Shown: positions 7,111-15,124, counted from the stretch's first letter. The stretch is DNA of 25,421 bases from an uncultured Eubacteriales bacterium (GCA_900548145.1 URJB01000029.1:1-25421); one strand, 5' to 3'. The notes: a model not told the origin generated them from the sequence alone. Program-made: numbers and translations.

Positions 7111-7278
7111 TTATTCCGCTTGCGCCGCGACCGCTGCCTGTTCCTTTCGCTTTTCAGCCCGCATAATGGGCAGCCACTCCCGGAAGGCGTTATAAAGCGG
7201 AACGCCCAGCCCGAAGATCGTCATGGCGATGCAGTTCCAAAATTCTTTTTTCGCTTCCAGATATTCTTTGCTTTCCAT
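7111..7278 (-). CDS. Small single-helix protein, 55 residues
   Basis: A short gene on the minus strand between the Cof hydrolase and the sensor kinase. ATG 7278 is preceded by GGAAGGA 11 bases upstream; a longer frame to 7329 has no comparable site. The product has a hydrophilic N-terminus (MESKEYLEAKKEFWN), a hydrophobic stretch of about 18 residues centred on IAMTIFGLGVPLYNAF, and a basic then Ala-rich tail (RAEKRKEQAAVAAQAE). This fits a small inner-membrane or membrane-associated protein. I do not recognise it. Evidence for coding is the ribosome site, the amphiphilic organisation and the lack of any competing gene. It may still be spurious. Confidence 0.5.
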   Translation of the reverse strand: MESKEYLEAKKEFWNCIAMTIFGLGVPLYNAFREWLPIMRAEKRKEQAAVAAQAE

Positions 7279-7453
7279 ACGGCTATCGTTCCTTCCGTCC
7301 TTCGATTGATCCCGGCGGGGACTCGACATTGCCCCATTTGGAACCTTGCCTACTATATGCCAATTCTCCGCTAATTTACTGCAAAGGCCGCCGTCAAGAA
7401 ACCGTTAAGTTTTGCGGCGGCGGCTTTCGCCATATCCGCAGAGCGGAGGAGTA

Positions 7454-7462
7454 TGGTATAAT
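7454..7462 (+). promoter_or_regulatory. Candidate extended -10 promoter for the two-component system
   Basis: TATAAT (7457-7462) with TG at 7454-7455 forms an extended -10 element 32 bases before the kinase ATG. No good -35 hexamer lies at the right distance, which is compatible with the extended -10 class. Confidence 0.5.
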
Positions 7463-7493
7463 CATCCTCAGAAAGCGGCGGGAGGTCGGAAGA

Positions 7494-8576
7494 ATGCAGA
7501 AAACAAGGGAAAGTTTGCGGAAAAAGGGCGTGATATGGAGCCTGCTGTTTTCGCTGACTGTGCTGGCCGCTGCCGCCGGAATTTGCCTGCTGCTCTCTCA
7601 GGTGGACGACGACAACAATCCCTTTGCCATGGCGGTGTTTATTTTGGCCGTGGTGGTGATCGCCAGCCATACGGACGGCTACTGGTATGGAATTTTTTCG
7701 GCCATCGCCGGGGTTCTTTGCGCCAATTATGCATTTACCAAGCCTTTTTTTCAGTTTGAATGGTCTATCGCCGGTTATCCGCTGACCTTTACCGCCATGC
7801 TGCTGGTGTCCCTGATCGTTTCCACCCTGACCACCCAGATCAAAAAGCAGGAACAGCTTCGTTTCGATGTGGAAACCGAAAAAATGCGCGTCAACCTGCT
7901 TCGCTCCCTTTCCCACGATCTGCGCACGCCGCTGGCGTCCATTTTGGGGGCCAGCTCCGTTTTGCTGGAGCAGAAGAACCTTTCCATGGAGGAACGGGAC
8001 GAGCTGGCGCAGGATATTCAGAAGGAAGCCCACTGGCTGAGCCGCGTAACGGAGAACATCCTTTCCGTGACCAAATTCAGCGGCTCCGGCGTGGCGCTGA
8101 AAAAAGAGGAGGAGGTGCTGGAGGAAATTGTATCCAGCGCCATCGTGAAGTTCCGCCGGCATCACCCGGAGGTCGCCGTGACGGTGGAGCGGCCGGAAAA
8201 CATTCTGCTGGCTCCCATGGACGCGACGCTGATCGAGCAGGTGCTGACCAACTTGTTTGAAAACGCCGCTATCCACGGAAAGAACGCCACCGTTATCCGG
8301 GTCACGATCAGTCAGGAACCCGGACGGGCGGCAGTCACGGTGGAGGATAACGGCGCGGGCTTTTCGCCGGAAGCGCTTGAACACATTTTCGACGGCCTGC
8401 AGCCCGCCAGCGTGACCCATTCGGACAATCGACGCAATATGGGGATCGGCCTGAACGTGTGCCGCTCCATCATTCGGGCCCACGGGGGAGATATTGCTGC
8501 CGAAAACCGGCAGGGAGGCGGCGCGGTGATTCGGTTCTGGCTGCCGAGAGAAGAGGAGGAAGAACATGGCGAATAG
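7494..8576 (+). CDS. KdpD-like sensor histidine kinase lacking the N-terminal KdpD domain
   Basis: A 360-residue membrane histidine kinase. The start at ATG 7494 follows GGAGG (7481-7485). Four membrane segments at about residues 14-112 match the KdpD-type (DUF4118) transmembrane module. The dimerisation/phospho-acceptor helix has SHDLRTPLASILG with His141. The ATPase domain has the N box LTNLFENAAIHG (Asn257), G1 VEDNGAGF (Asp285) and G2 NMGIGLNVCRSIIRAHGG. Full KdpD (about 900 residues) carries an N-terminal KdpD plus Usp sensing part, which is wholly absent here. The protein autophosphorylates and passes phosphate to the response regulator whose start codon lies inside its last codons. It may sense K+ or another membrane signal, but with no potassium ATPase genes nearby the signal is uncertain. 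Confidence 0.88.
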   Translation: MQKTRESLRKKGVIWSLLFSLTVLAAAAGICLLLSQVDDDNNPFAMAVFILAVVVIASHTDGYWYGIFSAIAGVLCANYAFTKPFFQFEWSIAGYPLTFTAMLLVSLIVSTLTTQIKKQEQLRFDVETEKMRVNLLRSLSHDLRTPLASILGASSVLLEQKNLSMEERDELAQDIQKEAHWLSRVTENILSVTKFSGSGVALKKEEEVLEEIVSSAIVKFRRHHPEVAVTVERPENILLAPMDATLIEQVLTNLFENAAIHGKNATVIRVTISQEPGRAAVTVEDNGAGFSPEALEHIFDGLQPASVTHSDNRRNMGIGLNVCRSIIRAHGGDIAAENRQGGGAVIRFWLPREEEEEHGE

Positions 8577-9276
8577 CGCGCCCTGCAAAGTCCTGATCGT
8601 GGAGGACGACCCCGGCATCAGCAAGTTTCTCCGCACGACGCTGGCCACCAACCATTATGAGGCGCTATGGACGGACACGGGCGTCAAGGCGCTGGAAATG
8701 ATCTCCTCCCACTGCCCGGACTGCATTCTGCTGGATCTGGGCCTGCCGGATCTGGACGGCACGGAGATCATCCGCCGGGTACGCTCCTGGGCCAAAACGC
8801 CCATCATCGTGATCTCTGCCCGCAGCATGGAGGAGGATAAGGCACACGCGCTGGATCTGGGCGCGGACGATTATCTGCAGAAGCCCTTCGGAACCATCGA
8901 ACTGCTGGCTCGCATCCGCACCGCCCTGCGCCACACCCGCACGGCACTGGAGGACGATTCCATCGCCTTGAAGGGCTCCTATGAGGTGGGCGACTTGCTG
9001 ATCGATTACCGCAAATGCCGGGTCTATCTGGCCGGGAAGGATGTGGGGCTGACCCCGAACGAGTTCCGCATCGTGGCGCTGCTAGGCAAACACGCCGGCC
9101 AAGTCATCACCTACCGGGCGATGCTCAAGGAGCTGTGGGGCCCCTATGCCAATCGGGATAACAAGATTCTCCGAGTCCACATGGCCAATATCCGCCGGAA
9201 AATCGAGCCGAACCCGGACGAACCCCGATATATCTTTACTGAAGTAGGCATCGGCTACCGCATGAGCGAGGAATAG
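8566..9276 (+). CDS. KdpE-like OmpR-family response regulator
   Basis: A 236-residue two-domain regulator. The receiver domain (about 6-122) has the acidic pair Asp14/Asp15 (LIVEDD), phospho-acceptor Asp57 (LLDLGLPDLDG), Ser84 at the switch position and Lys106 (QKPF). The C-terminal winged helix (about 138-234) has LTPNEFRIVALLGKHAGQVI, the recognition helix region KILRVHMANIRRKIEP and the wing YIFTEVGIGYR, typical of OmpR/PhoB proteins. The receiver and the WGPYANRDNKILRVHM stretch resemble KdpE most. ATG 8566 follows AGGAGG and overlaps the kinase gene by 11 bases, so the pair is coupled. The targets are unknown; a terminator-like hairpin closes the operon. Confidence 0.9.
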   Translation: MANSAPCKVLIVEDDPGISKFLRTTLATNHYEALWTDTGVKALEMISSHCPDCILLDLGLPDLDGTEIIRRVRSWAKTPIIVISARSMEEDKAHALDLGADDYLQKPFGTIELLARIRTALRHTRTALEDDSIALKGSYEVGDLLIDYRKCRVYLAGKDVGLTPNEFRIVALLGKHAGQVITYRAMLKELWGPYANRDNKILRVHMANIRRKIEPNPDEPRYIFTEVGIGYRMSEE

Positions 9277-9288
9277 CCGATAAAATGC

Positions 9289-9323
9289 ACCCGGTCTGCC
9301 TGAAAAAAGGCGGGCCGGGTCTT
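9289..9323 (+). terminator. Terminator-like hairpin after the response regulator
   Basis: A 13-bp stem (9289-9301 with 9308-9320, two G-U pairs) has a GAAAAA loop and is followed by CTTTGCG. The stem is strong but the U-tract is short, so termination may be partial and allow some read-through into yqfC. Confidence 0.65.
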
Positions 9324-9353
9324 TGCGTATGTTCGCCTGTTTTCGCGCATATC

Positions 9354-9378
9354 CTTGCCCAAAACCATGGGCAGGAGG
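9354..9378 (+). promoter_or_regulatory. Hairpin overlapping the yqfC ribosome site
   Basis: CTTGCCCA (9354-9361) can pair with TGGGCAGG (9368-9375), with one G-U pair and a 6-base loop. The right arm overlaps the first bases of the AGGAGG ribosome site (9373-9378), so the hairpin could lower translation of yqfC. No clear sigma-E promoter was found in this 109-base gap. Confidence 0.4.
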
Positions 9379-9385
9379 CCGGGGG

Positions 9386-9640
9386 ATGCTGGAAAAGTGG
9401 AACGAAATTCCCAAAGAGCTGGTGCTGGGCTGGCCCCGCTCCGTACTGCTGGGGGACGAAAAGCTCATTGTGGAGCAGCATCAGGGCATCTATGCCTGTA
9501 CGCAGGAGGAGATCGTCCTGCGCACCCAGTGCGGGCTGATGTCGATCACCGGGGAAAACCTGTCCCTGTCCCGCTACGATCGGGACGGGCTGGTGGTGTT
9601 GGGCAAGATCGAGAAGCTCTCCTACCGGCCAAAGGGGTGA
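9386..9640 (+). CDS. yqfC: Sporulation protein YqfC (YabP/YqfC family)
   Basis: An 84-residue protein of the YabP/YqfC family, which is confined to endospore formers and in Bacillus is made in the mother cell. The recognisable core is EIPKELVLGWPRSVLLGDEK, then GLMSITGENLSLSRYD and a C-terminal IEKLSYRP. ATG 9386 follows AGGAGG by 7 bases. The gene is four bases before yqfD, the usual partner, and is the first of a run that leads through phoH and pgpH to era, an order conserved in Firmicutes. Its biochemical role is unknown; homologs behave as membrane-associated or coat-assembly related proteins. Its presence supports an endospore-forming ancestry of the organism, although spore formation itself cannot be shown here. 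Confidence 0.88.
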   Translation: MLEKWNEIPKELVLGWPRSVLLGDEKLIVEQHQGIYACTQEEIVLRTQCGLMSITGENLSLSRYDRDGLVVLGKIEKLSYRPKG

Positions 9641-9644
9641 AGGA

Positions 9645-10796
9645 ATGAAAAAGCTCTCATCTCCCCTGCTGACATGCTCCTTTACGGTGTGCGGTCTGAA
9701 TTTGGAACGGTTTCTGGCGGTGATGCAGCAGGAAGAAATCCCGTTGGAGGATGTGCGCCGCACAGGACGGCGCACCCTGCGCTGCCAGTGCCGGACGGCG
9801 GATTTTGCCGCAGTGACGCAGATCGCTGCGGACAAGGGCTGGCGCATCCGGGAAGTACGCCCCGAGCGGGCTTCGGCAGTGTGGAGCAGCTGGAAAGCGC
9901 GGCCCGGACTGTGGGTCGGTATGGCGCTGGCGCTGCTGATGCTTCTCCTCGGGAGTCAGCGCATCTGGCGGGTGGAGATCGTCGGCGCGGGGGCCTATCA
10001 GGCCGATATCGCCGCCTATCTGGCGGAGGAAGGGATTCGCCCCGGGATGCTGCGGGCGGGTCTTGACGCGACTGCGTGGGAAGAAAAGCTCAGCTGGCGT
10101 TACCCGGAAACGGCGTGGTTTCACGTCTATGCCGCCGGGATGACCCTGCGGGTGGAATGCACGCAGGGTCATCCCATGCCGGAACTGGATTCCGGCCAGC
10201 CCGGTGATCTGGTGGCCAGCCGGGACGGCGTGGTGGAGACGATCGAGGTTTTTGCCGGGACTGCCGCCGTCCGTCCGGGAGCCGTTGTCCGCAAAGGGCA
10301 AGTGCTGATCCGTGGGCAGGAGCGGGGCCGGGACGAGACGGTCAACGCAGTGCAGGCCCGGGGCAGCGTTACGGCCCGCTGCTGGCGCACCGTCCGGGTG
10401 CGGGTGCCGCTGAATCAGGTGAAAAGCTGGGAAACGGGGCGGGAAACGGTGGTGACGCAGCTGTGTACGCCGTGGTTCCAGTTCCCGGCGGAGACGGAAA
10501 AGCCGGAGTACCTCGCCATGAACCTCTACGAGAGCGTGCAGCCGGTGGCAGGCGTTTTTTTCCCCGTCTGGCGCAAAACGCTCCTTTACCGGGAGGCGGC
10601 GCTGGAACGTGTCCGGGCGGACGGCGAGGAGTGCCGACGGGAAGCCCTCGCGGCGGCGGAAACACGCTTGAAAGAAGCCCTTCGGGGCGATGAGATCATT
10701 GACAAATGGGTAGATTATTGTATGATAGAGGGGGAATTTTTCGCCGTGTCCATGACCGGCGAATGGCGGACGGAAATTGGAAAGCCCGCCACCTGA
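9645..10796 (+). CDS. yqfD: Sporulation protein YqfD
   Basis: A 383-residue membrane protein of the YqfD family (Bacillus homolog of similar size). A cytoplasmic N-terminal part (1-87, with the typical small-domain pattern around CGLNLERFLAVMQQEEIPLE) is followed by one clear membrane segment at about 88-104 and a large outer part. The latter carries the family pattern of a variant FtsQ/POTRA-like stretch after the membrane (RVEIVGAGAYQADIAAYLAE) and later blocks PGDLVASRDGVVETIEVFAG and VVRKGQVLIRG. It is four bases downstream of yqfC, with a GGGGTGAAGGA ribosome region. The family is required for efficient sporulation; the mechanism is unresolved. The assignment rests on both the sequence pattern and the very conserved position between yqfC and phoH. 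Confidence 0.88.
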   Translation: MKKLSSPLLTCSFTVCGLNLERFLAVMQQEEIPLEDVRRTGRRTLRCQCRTADFAAVTQIAADKGWRIREVRPERASAVWSSWKARPGLWVGMALALLMLLLGSQRIWRVEIVGAGAYQADIAAYLAEEGIRPGMLRAGLDATAWEEKLSWRYPETAWFHVYAAGMTLRVECTQGHPMPELDSGQPGDLVASRDGVVETIEVFAGTAAVRPGAVVRKGQVLIRGQERGRDETVNAVQARGSVTARCWRTVRVRVPLNQVKSWETGRETVVTQLCTPWFQFPAETEKPEYLAMNLYESVQPVAGVFFPVWRKTLLYREAALERVRADGEECRREALAAAETRLKEALRGDEIIDKWVDYCMIEGEFFAVSMTGEWRTEIGKPAT

Positions 10797-10811
10797 TCGG
10801 AGGCTGGATCT

Positions 10812-11789
10812 TTGACGGAAACGGTTCAGGAATATCTGACGCTGAATGGAATGGACGCTTATCTGGCGCTGTTTGGCGCCAACGAGCGCAATGTGTCGCT
10901 TCTGGAGGGCGAGTTGGGCGTAAAGCTCAGCCTGCGCGGCTCGGAGATCAAGATCGAGGGCGAAGCGGAAAACGTGGGCTGGGCCCGGCAGGTGTTGGAA
11001 AAGCTGATGGAGCTGGAAGAACGCCATACGCCCATCGACCGCACCACCCTGCGCTATGCCTGCGCGCTGGTGAAGGAGGACGGTCTGGATCGGCTGGACG
11101 AGCTGGCCGCGCAGGTGGTGGCCATCACCCACCGGGGCCGCCCGGTGCGATGCAAAACGCTGGGCCAGTACGACTATGTCAAGGCCATTCGGGAGCACGA
11201 GCTGACCTTCGCCGTAGGCCCGGCGGGCACCGGCAAGACCTATCTGGCCATGGCGCTGGCCGTGGCCGCCCTGCGCAATAAAGAGGTGGAGCGCATCGTG
11301 CTCACCCGCCCCGCCGTGGAAGCAGGCGAAAAGCTGGGCTTCCTGCCCGGCGACCTCAGCCAGAAGGTCGACCCTTACCTGCGGCCCTTGTTCGACGCGC
11401 TGTATGAAATGATGGGTGCGGAAAGCTACCAGCGGCTTCAGGAGCGGGGCGCGCTGGAAGTAGCGCCGCTGGCCTATATGCGGGGCCGAACCCTGTCCGA
11501 CAGCTTTATCATTCTGGACGAAGCCCAGAATACCACGCCCGAACAGATGAAAATGTTCCTGACCCGCTTCGGCGCAGGCAGTCGGGTGGTCGTCACCGGC
11601 GACGCGACCCAGACCGACCTGCCCTACGGCAAGCAGAGCGGGCTTCTGCAGGCGTTGGAGGTGCTCAAGGAGATTCCGGAGATCGCCATCGTCCGGCTTT
11701 CCCAGTCCGACGTGGTGCGGCACGATCTGGTGCAGACCGTGGTGAAGGCCTATGAGGCCTATGAGAGAAACAGGGGTGCTAAAGCATGA
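10812..11789 (+). CDS. phoH: PhoH-like P-loop ATPase
   Basis: A 325-residue cytosolic ATPase of the PhoH/YbeZ family, associated with RNA metabolism and with YbeY. The start is TTG 10812, chosen because GGAGG (10799-10803) is 8 bases upstream and the first in-frame ATG lacks a site. An N-terminal KH-like part (about 20-70) precedes the ATPase domain. Walker A is GPAGTGKT (136-143), the segment RPAVEAGEKLGFLPGD follows, Walker B is IILDEAQN (Asp236, Glu237), and sensor and arginine-finger regions are in VVTGDATQTDLP. All key residues are intact. It lies 15 bases after yqfD and overlaps the following pgpH start by 4 bases (ATGA). Partnership with the nearby YbeY domain is supported by gene order and by family knowledge. 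Confidence 0.92.
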   Translation: MTETVQEYLTLNGMDAYLALFGANERNVSLLEGELGVKLSLRGSEIKIEGEAENVGWARQVLEKLMELEERHTPIDRTTLRYACALVKEDGLDRLDELAAQVVAITHRGRPVRCKTLGQYDYVKAIREHELTFAVGPAGTGKTYLAMALAVAALRNKEVERIVLTRPAVEAGEKLGFLPGDLSQKVDPYLRPLFDALYEMMGAESYQRLQERGALEVAPLAYMRGRTLSDSFIILDEAQNTTPEQMKMFLTRFGAGSRVVVTGDATQTDLPYGKQSGLLQALEVLKEIPEIAIVRLSQSDVVRHDLVQTVVKAYEAYERNRGAKA

Positions 11790-14227
11790 TTCGCGCCAAG
11801 CGCAATCCCAAAAAGAAAAAATGGAGCTGGGAGGATCTTTCCCGCGCCCTGCATTCCTCCACGGCTCAATGCGTGTATATTTTTCTGGCGGGCACGGCGG
11901 TTTTGTGCCTGCTGCTGATGCTGGCGGTCACGCCCCAGCGCTATAATTTGAAGGTGGGGGACATCGCCCCCAATACCATCACCGCGTCCAAGGACGTGGT
12001 GGACGAGATCTCCACCACCCGGCAGCAGGAGGCCGCCGCCGCCAGCGTGGAGCCTACCTACGTTTATAAAGAGGGCATCTCCGCCGAGGTGATGCAGGAC
12101 CTGCAGTCCGTCCTGACGCAGGCCACGGCCGTGCAGAAGTACGGCCAGCGGGTGCTGCAGACCGTTGCCCCTGACGATCAGCAGAAGCAGAAGAACTATC
12201 AGTTCACCGAGGCGGAGATGAAATACGCCCGCTCCCTGCTGACCCAGCTGACGCTGGCGGATTATCAGCTGGACACGCTTCTCCGGGCCACGGAGGAGCA
12301 GATGACGGAGATGTGCTCCAACCTGACTGCCGCGGTGGAAAACACCATGAACACCACCGTCCGCGAGACCAACGTCAACGAGTCCATCCAGTATCTGCAG
12401 CAGATCATCGGCCTGAAGACCGACATCGACCTGCTGCAGAACGTGGTCACGCCCATCCTGCGTAAAGTGGTGCAGCCCAACATGGTCATCGATCAGGAGG
12501 CCACGGACAAGCTGCGGCAGGAGGCACGGGATGCGGTGGAGCCCGTGGTGTACAAGCAGGGGCAGAACATCGTGCTGGCCCGGGAGCGGGTGACGGCCAA
12601 TCAGCTGGAAATGCTGCGCTCGCTGGGAATGCTGGATAACGACACCTTCGACCTGAACATTTATATCGGCGCGTTCCTGCTGGTGCTGCTGAGCATGATG
12701 GTGCTGCTCATCGCCCTGATCCTACTGGATCCCGAGCTGCTGGCCTCGCCCAAGAAGCTGGTGCTGGTGATGCTGGTGCTGTGCCTGACCATGGGCGCGT
12801 GTGTGCTGGCTAAGGAGATCAATCCCTATCTGACCCCGGCACTGCTGGGCGTGATGATGCTCACCGGCCTGATCGGCGCCCGGGCGGGCGTGGCCGGTTG
12901 TCTCACCCTGACGGTGCTGGTCAGCGCACTGCTGGCGAGCGGCGATACCAGCTACACTTCGGAGATCGTGAACCTTTTGTTCATTTCGTTTATCTCCGGC
13001 TTTCTGGTGGTCATCATTCTTCATCGGAAGCCCCACCGCCAGCAGGTGCTGCTGTGCGGCTTCCTGACCGGCCTTTCCAATATGGTCATCATCCTCACCA
13101 TCGGCTTTATGACTAACAACTCCATGGGGGTGGTGATGAACAACGCCCTGTGGAGCGCCCTGTCCGCCGTGGTGGCGTCGGTGCTGTGCATCGCGCTGGA
13201 CGCCCTGATGGAGGCGGTGTTCCGTCTGGCGACCCCCGCCAAGCTGCTGGAGCTGTCCAACCCCAATCAGCCCATTCTGCGCCGGCTGATGATCGAAGCC
13301 TCCGGCACCTATCACCACTCCATCATCGTGGCCAATCTGGCCGAGGCGGCGGCGGAAACGGTGGGGGCCAATCCCCTGCTGTGCCGCGCGGGAGCCTATT
13401 ACCACGACATCGGCAAGCTGAAGCGCCCCATGTATTTTAAAGAAAACCAGCTGGGCGAAAATCCTCATGAGCATACCAATCCCTATATTTCCGCCGCCAT
13501 TGTCACTGCCCATACCCGGGACGGCGTGATGCTGGCCCAGCAGTATCATCTGCCGCAGGAAATTCAGGATATCATCATTGAGCATCACGGCGACACGCCG
13601 GTGATGTACTTCTACCATAAGGCGCTGAAGCAGGCGGACGGGCAGGCTGTGGACATTGCCGATTTCCGCTACGACGGCCGCCGTCCCCAGTCCAAGGAAA
13701 GCGCCATCATCATGCTGGCGGACACGGTGGAGGCCGCCGTCCGTTCCATGCCCGATCCCACGCCCAAGGCCATCGAGGAGTTTATCGCCAAGCTGGTGCG
13801 GGGCAAGATCGACGACGGTCAGCTGAACGACGCGCCCCTGACGCTGCAAGACATCAGCAAAATTTGCCGCGCCTTTACGACGGTGCTCAAGGGCGTGTTC
13901 CATGAGCGCATCGAGTACCCCTCCATCAGCCCGGCGGCAGCGGCCCGTCTGGCGGCTCACCAGCCCAAGGGCGAGGAAGGCCGGGAGGAAAGTCAGGTGG
14001 AGGCCCGGGAACTGAAACGGGTGACGGACGTGGCCGAGGCCGAACGGGAAGCGGAGGAAGTTCTCAGCGAGGAGAGCGTGGAACCTTCCGAGCAGGAGAT
14101 CGAAGCCGCAGAGGAACAGGCGGAAAAGGAAGAACTGGAAGAGGCGGAAAAGTCCGCCCCGGCGGAAGAAGAAAAAGACGGCAGGGAACGGCCGTCTTCG
14201 GAGGAACAGGATCAGTATGAGGATTGA
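11786..14227 (+). CDS. pgpH: 7TM-HD family c-di-AMP phosphodiesterase (PgpH/YqfF type)
   Basis: An 813-residue membrane enzyme. A first membrane helix (about 28-48) leads to an extracellular 7TMR-HDED domain (about 50-285), then seven membrane helices (about 288-475) and a cytoplasmic HD domain. The HD domain has the metal-binding series beginning at GTYHHSIIVANLAE and continuing with His540-Asp541 (HDIGKLKRPMYF) and later EHHGD. Known family members cleave the second messenger c-di-AMP, which controls K+ transport and cell-wall homeostasis. The length is somewhat greater than usual because of an acidic, Glu-rich C-terminal tail (about 728-813) that is probably disordered or coiled. It overlaps phoH by 4 bases and the following ybeY-cdd gene by 11 bases, so translation is probably coupled throughout. 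Confidence 0.92.
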   Translation: MIRAKRNPKKKKWSWEDLSRALHSSTAQCVYIFLAGTAVLCLLLMLAVTPQRYNLKVGDIAPNTITASKDVVDEISTTRQQEAAAASVEPTYVYKEGISAEVMQDLQSVLTQATAVQKYGQRVLQTVAPDDQQKQKNYQFTEAEMKYARSLLTQLTLADYQLDTLLRATEEQMTEMCSNLTAAVENTMNTTVRETNVNESIQYLQQIIGLKTDIDLLQNVVTPILRKVVQPNMVIDQEATDKLRQEARDAVEPVVYKQGQNIVLARERVTANQLEMLRSLGMLDNDTFDLNIYIGAFLLVLLSMMVLLIALILLDPELLASPKKLVLVMLVLCLTMGACVLAKEINPYLTPALLGVMMLTGLIGARAGVAGCLTLTVLVSALLASGDTSYTSEIVNLLFISFISGFLVVIILHRKPHRQQVLLCGFLTGLSNMVIILTIGFMTNNSMGVVMNNALWSALSAVVASVLCIALDALMEAVFRLATPAKLLELSNPNQPILRRLMIEASGTYHHSIIVANLAEAAAETVGANPLLCRAGAYYHDIGKLKRPMYFKENQLGENPHEHTNPYISAAIVTAHTRDGVMLAQQYHLPQEIQDIIIEHHGDTPVMYFYHKALKQADGQAVDIADFRYDGRRPQSKESAIIMLADTVEAAVRSMPDPTPKAIEEFIAKLVRGKIDDGQLNDAPLTLQDISKICRAFTTVLKGVFHERIEYPSISPAAAARLAAHQPKGEEGREESQVEARELKRVTDVAEAEREAEEVLSEESVEPSEQEIEAAEEQAEKEELEEAEKSAPAEEEKDGRERPSSEEQDQYED

Positions 14228-15107
14228 ATGGGAGTGGGAAAGCGGGACTGCTACGGACGCGCCCTTTGCGCTGGTGGCGGACTGTTGTCTGGCGGCGGAG
14301 GGCGTGAAGCTGCCCTGCGCGGTACACGTGCTGCTGACCGGGGATGAGCGCATTCACGAGATCAACCGGGAGCAGCGGGGCGTAGACCGGCCCACAGACG
14401 TGCTCAGCTTTCCCACGGTGCGCTACGCTCCCGGCAAAACCGCCCGGGACAGTGAAAAGCGCCTGAAAGCGGAATGGGATCCGGAGCTGCACGCCTGTAT
14501 GCTGGGGGATATCATCATTTCCCGGCCCCGGGCGGCGGAGCAGGCCAAAGAGTACGGCCACAGCGAACGTCGGGAACTGTGCTATCTGCTGGCCCACGCT
14601 CTGTTCCACCTGATGGGCTATGACCACATGGAGGAAGACGAGAAGAAGGAGATGCGGAAAATGGAAGAAAAGGCCCTGAACATGGCCGGGATCGGCCGGG
14701 ATACGGAAACTTCCATCACAGACGGCGAACTGCTGGAACTGGCGCGCCGGGCGCTGGAATACAGCTACTCCCCCTACAGCCATTACGCGGTGGGCGCGGC
14801 GCTGCTCTGCGCCGACGGCCGGGTCTTTACCGGCTGCAACATCGAGAATTCCTCCTTCGGGCTGACCAACTGCGCCGAACGCACGGCGCTGTTCAAGGCC
14901 GTCAGCGAGGGCGCGCGGGAGTTCACCGCCATCGCCATTGCGTCTAACGGCAGTATGCCCTATCCCTGCGGCGCCTGCCGTCAGGCTTTGAACGAATTTG
15001 CGCCGGAGCTGCGGGTTCTGACCATCGCGGGCGATGGAAGCACCGACGACACCACCCTGCGGGCGCTGCTGCCTCACGGCTTCGGCCCCAAAGACCTTCC
15101 CGACTAA
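14217..15107 (+). CDS. Fusion of YbeY endoribonuclease and cytidine deaminase
   Basis: A single uninterrupted 296-residue frame with two enzymes. Residues 1 to about 157 are YbeY, the zinc endoribonuclease of 16S rRNA 3'-end maturation and ribosome quality control. It has RPTDVLSFP, LGDIIIS and the zinc triad HALFHLMGYDH (His127, His131, His137). After a linker of some 8 residues, about 165-296 form a cytidine deaminase of the tetrameric single-domain type, which converts cytidine and deoxycytidine to uridine forms. It has YSHYAVGAALL, GCNIENSSFGLTNCAE (Cys219, catalytic Glu221) and PCGACRQ (Cys251, Cys254). In related genomes the order is ybeY, dgkA, cdd, era; here dgkA is missing and ybeY and cdd are joined. 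All catalytic residues are intact in both halves. Start ATG 14217, with GGAGG at 14200-14204. Confidence 0.93.
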   Translation: MRIEWEWESGTATDAPFALVADCCLAAEGVKLPCAVHVLLTGDERIHEINREQRGVDRPTDVLSFPTVRYAPGKTARDSEKRLKAEWDPELHACMLGDIIISRPRAAEQAKEYGHSERRELCYLLAHALFHLMGYDHMEEDEKKEMRKMEEKALNMAGIGRDTETSITDGELLELARRALEYSYSPYSHYAVGAALLCADGRVFTGCNIENSSFGLTNCAERTALFKAVSEGAREFTAIAIASNGSMPYPCGACRQALNEFAPELRVLTIAGDGSTDDTTLRALLPHGFGPKDLPD

Positions 15108-15124
15108 GGATAAAAGGAGTTACT

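Noticed and set aside
9657..11723. Minus-strand frame of 688 codons opposite yqfD and phoH
   Set aside because: The composition is His/Gln/Arg-rich without any motif; phoH and yqfD are clear on the plus strand.
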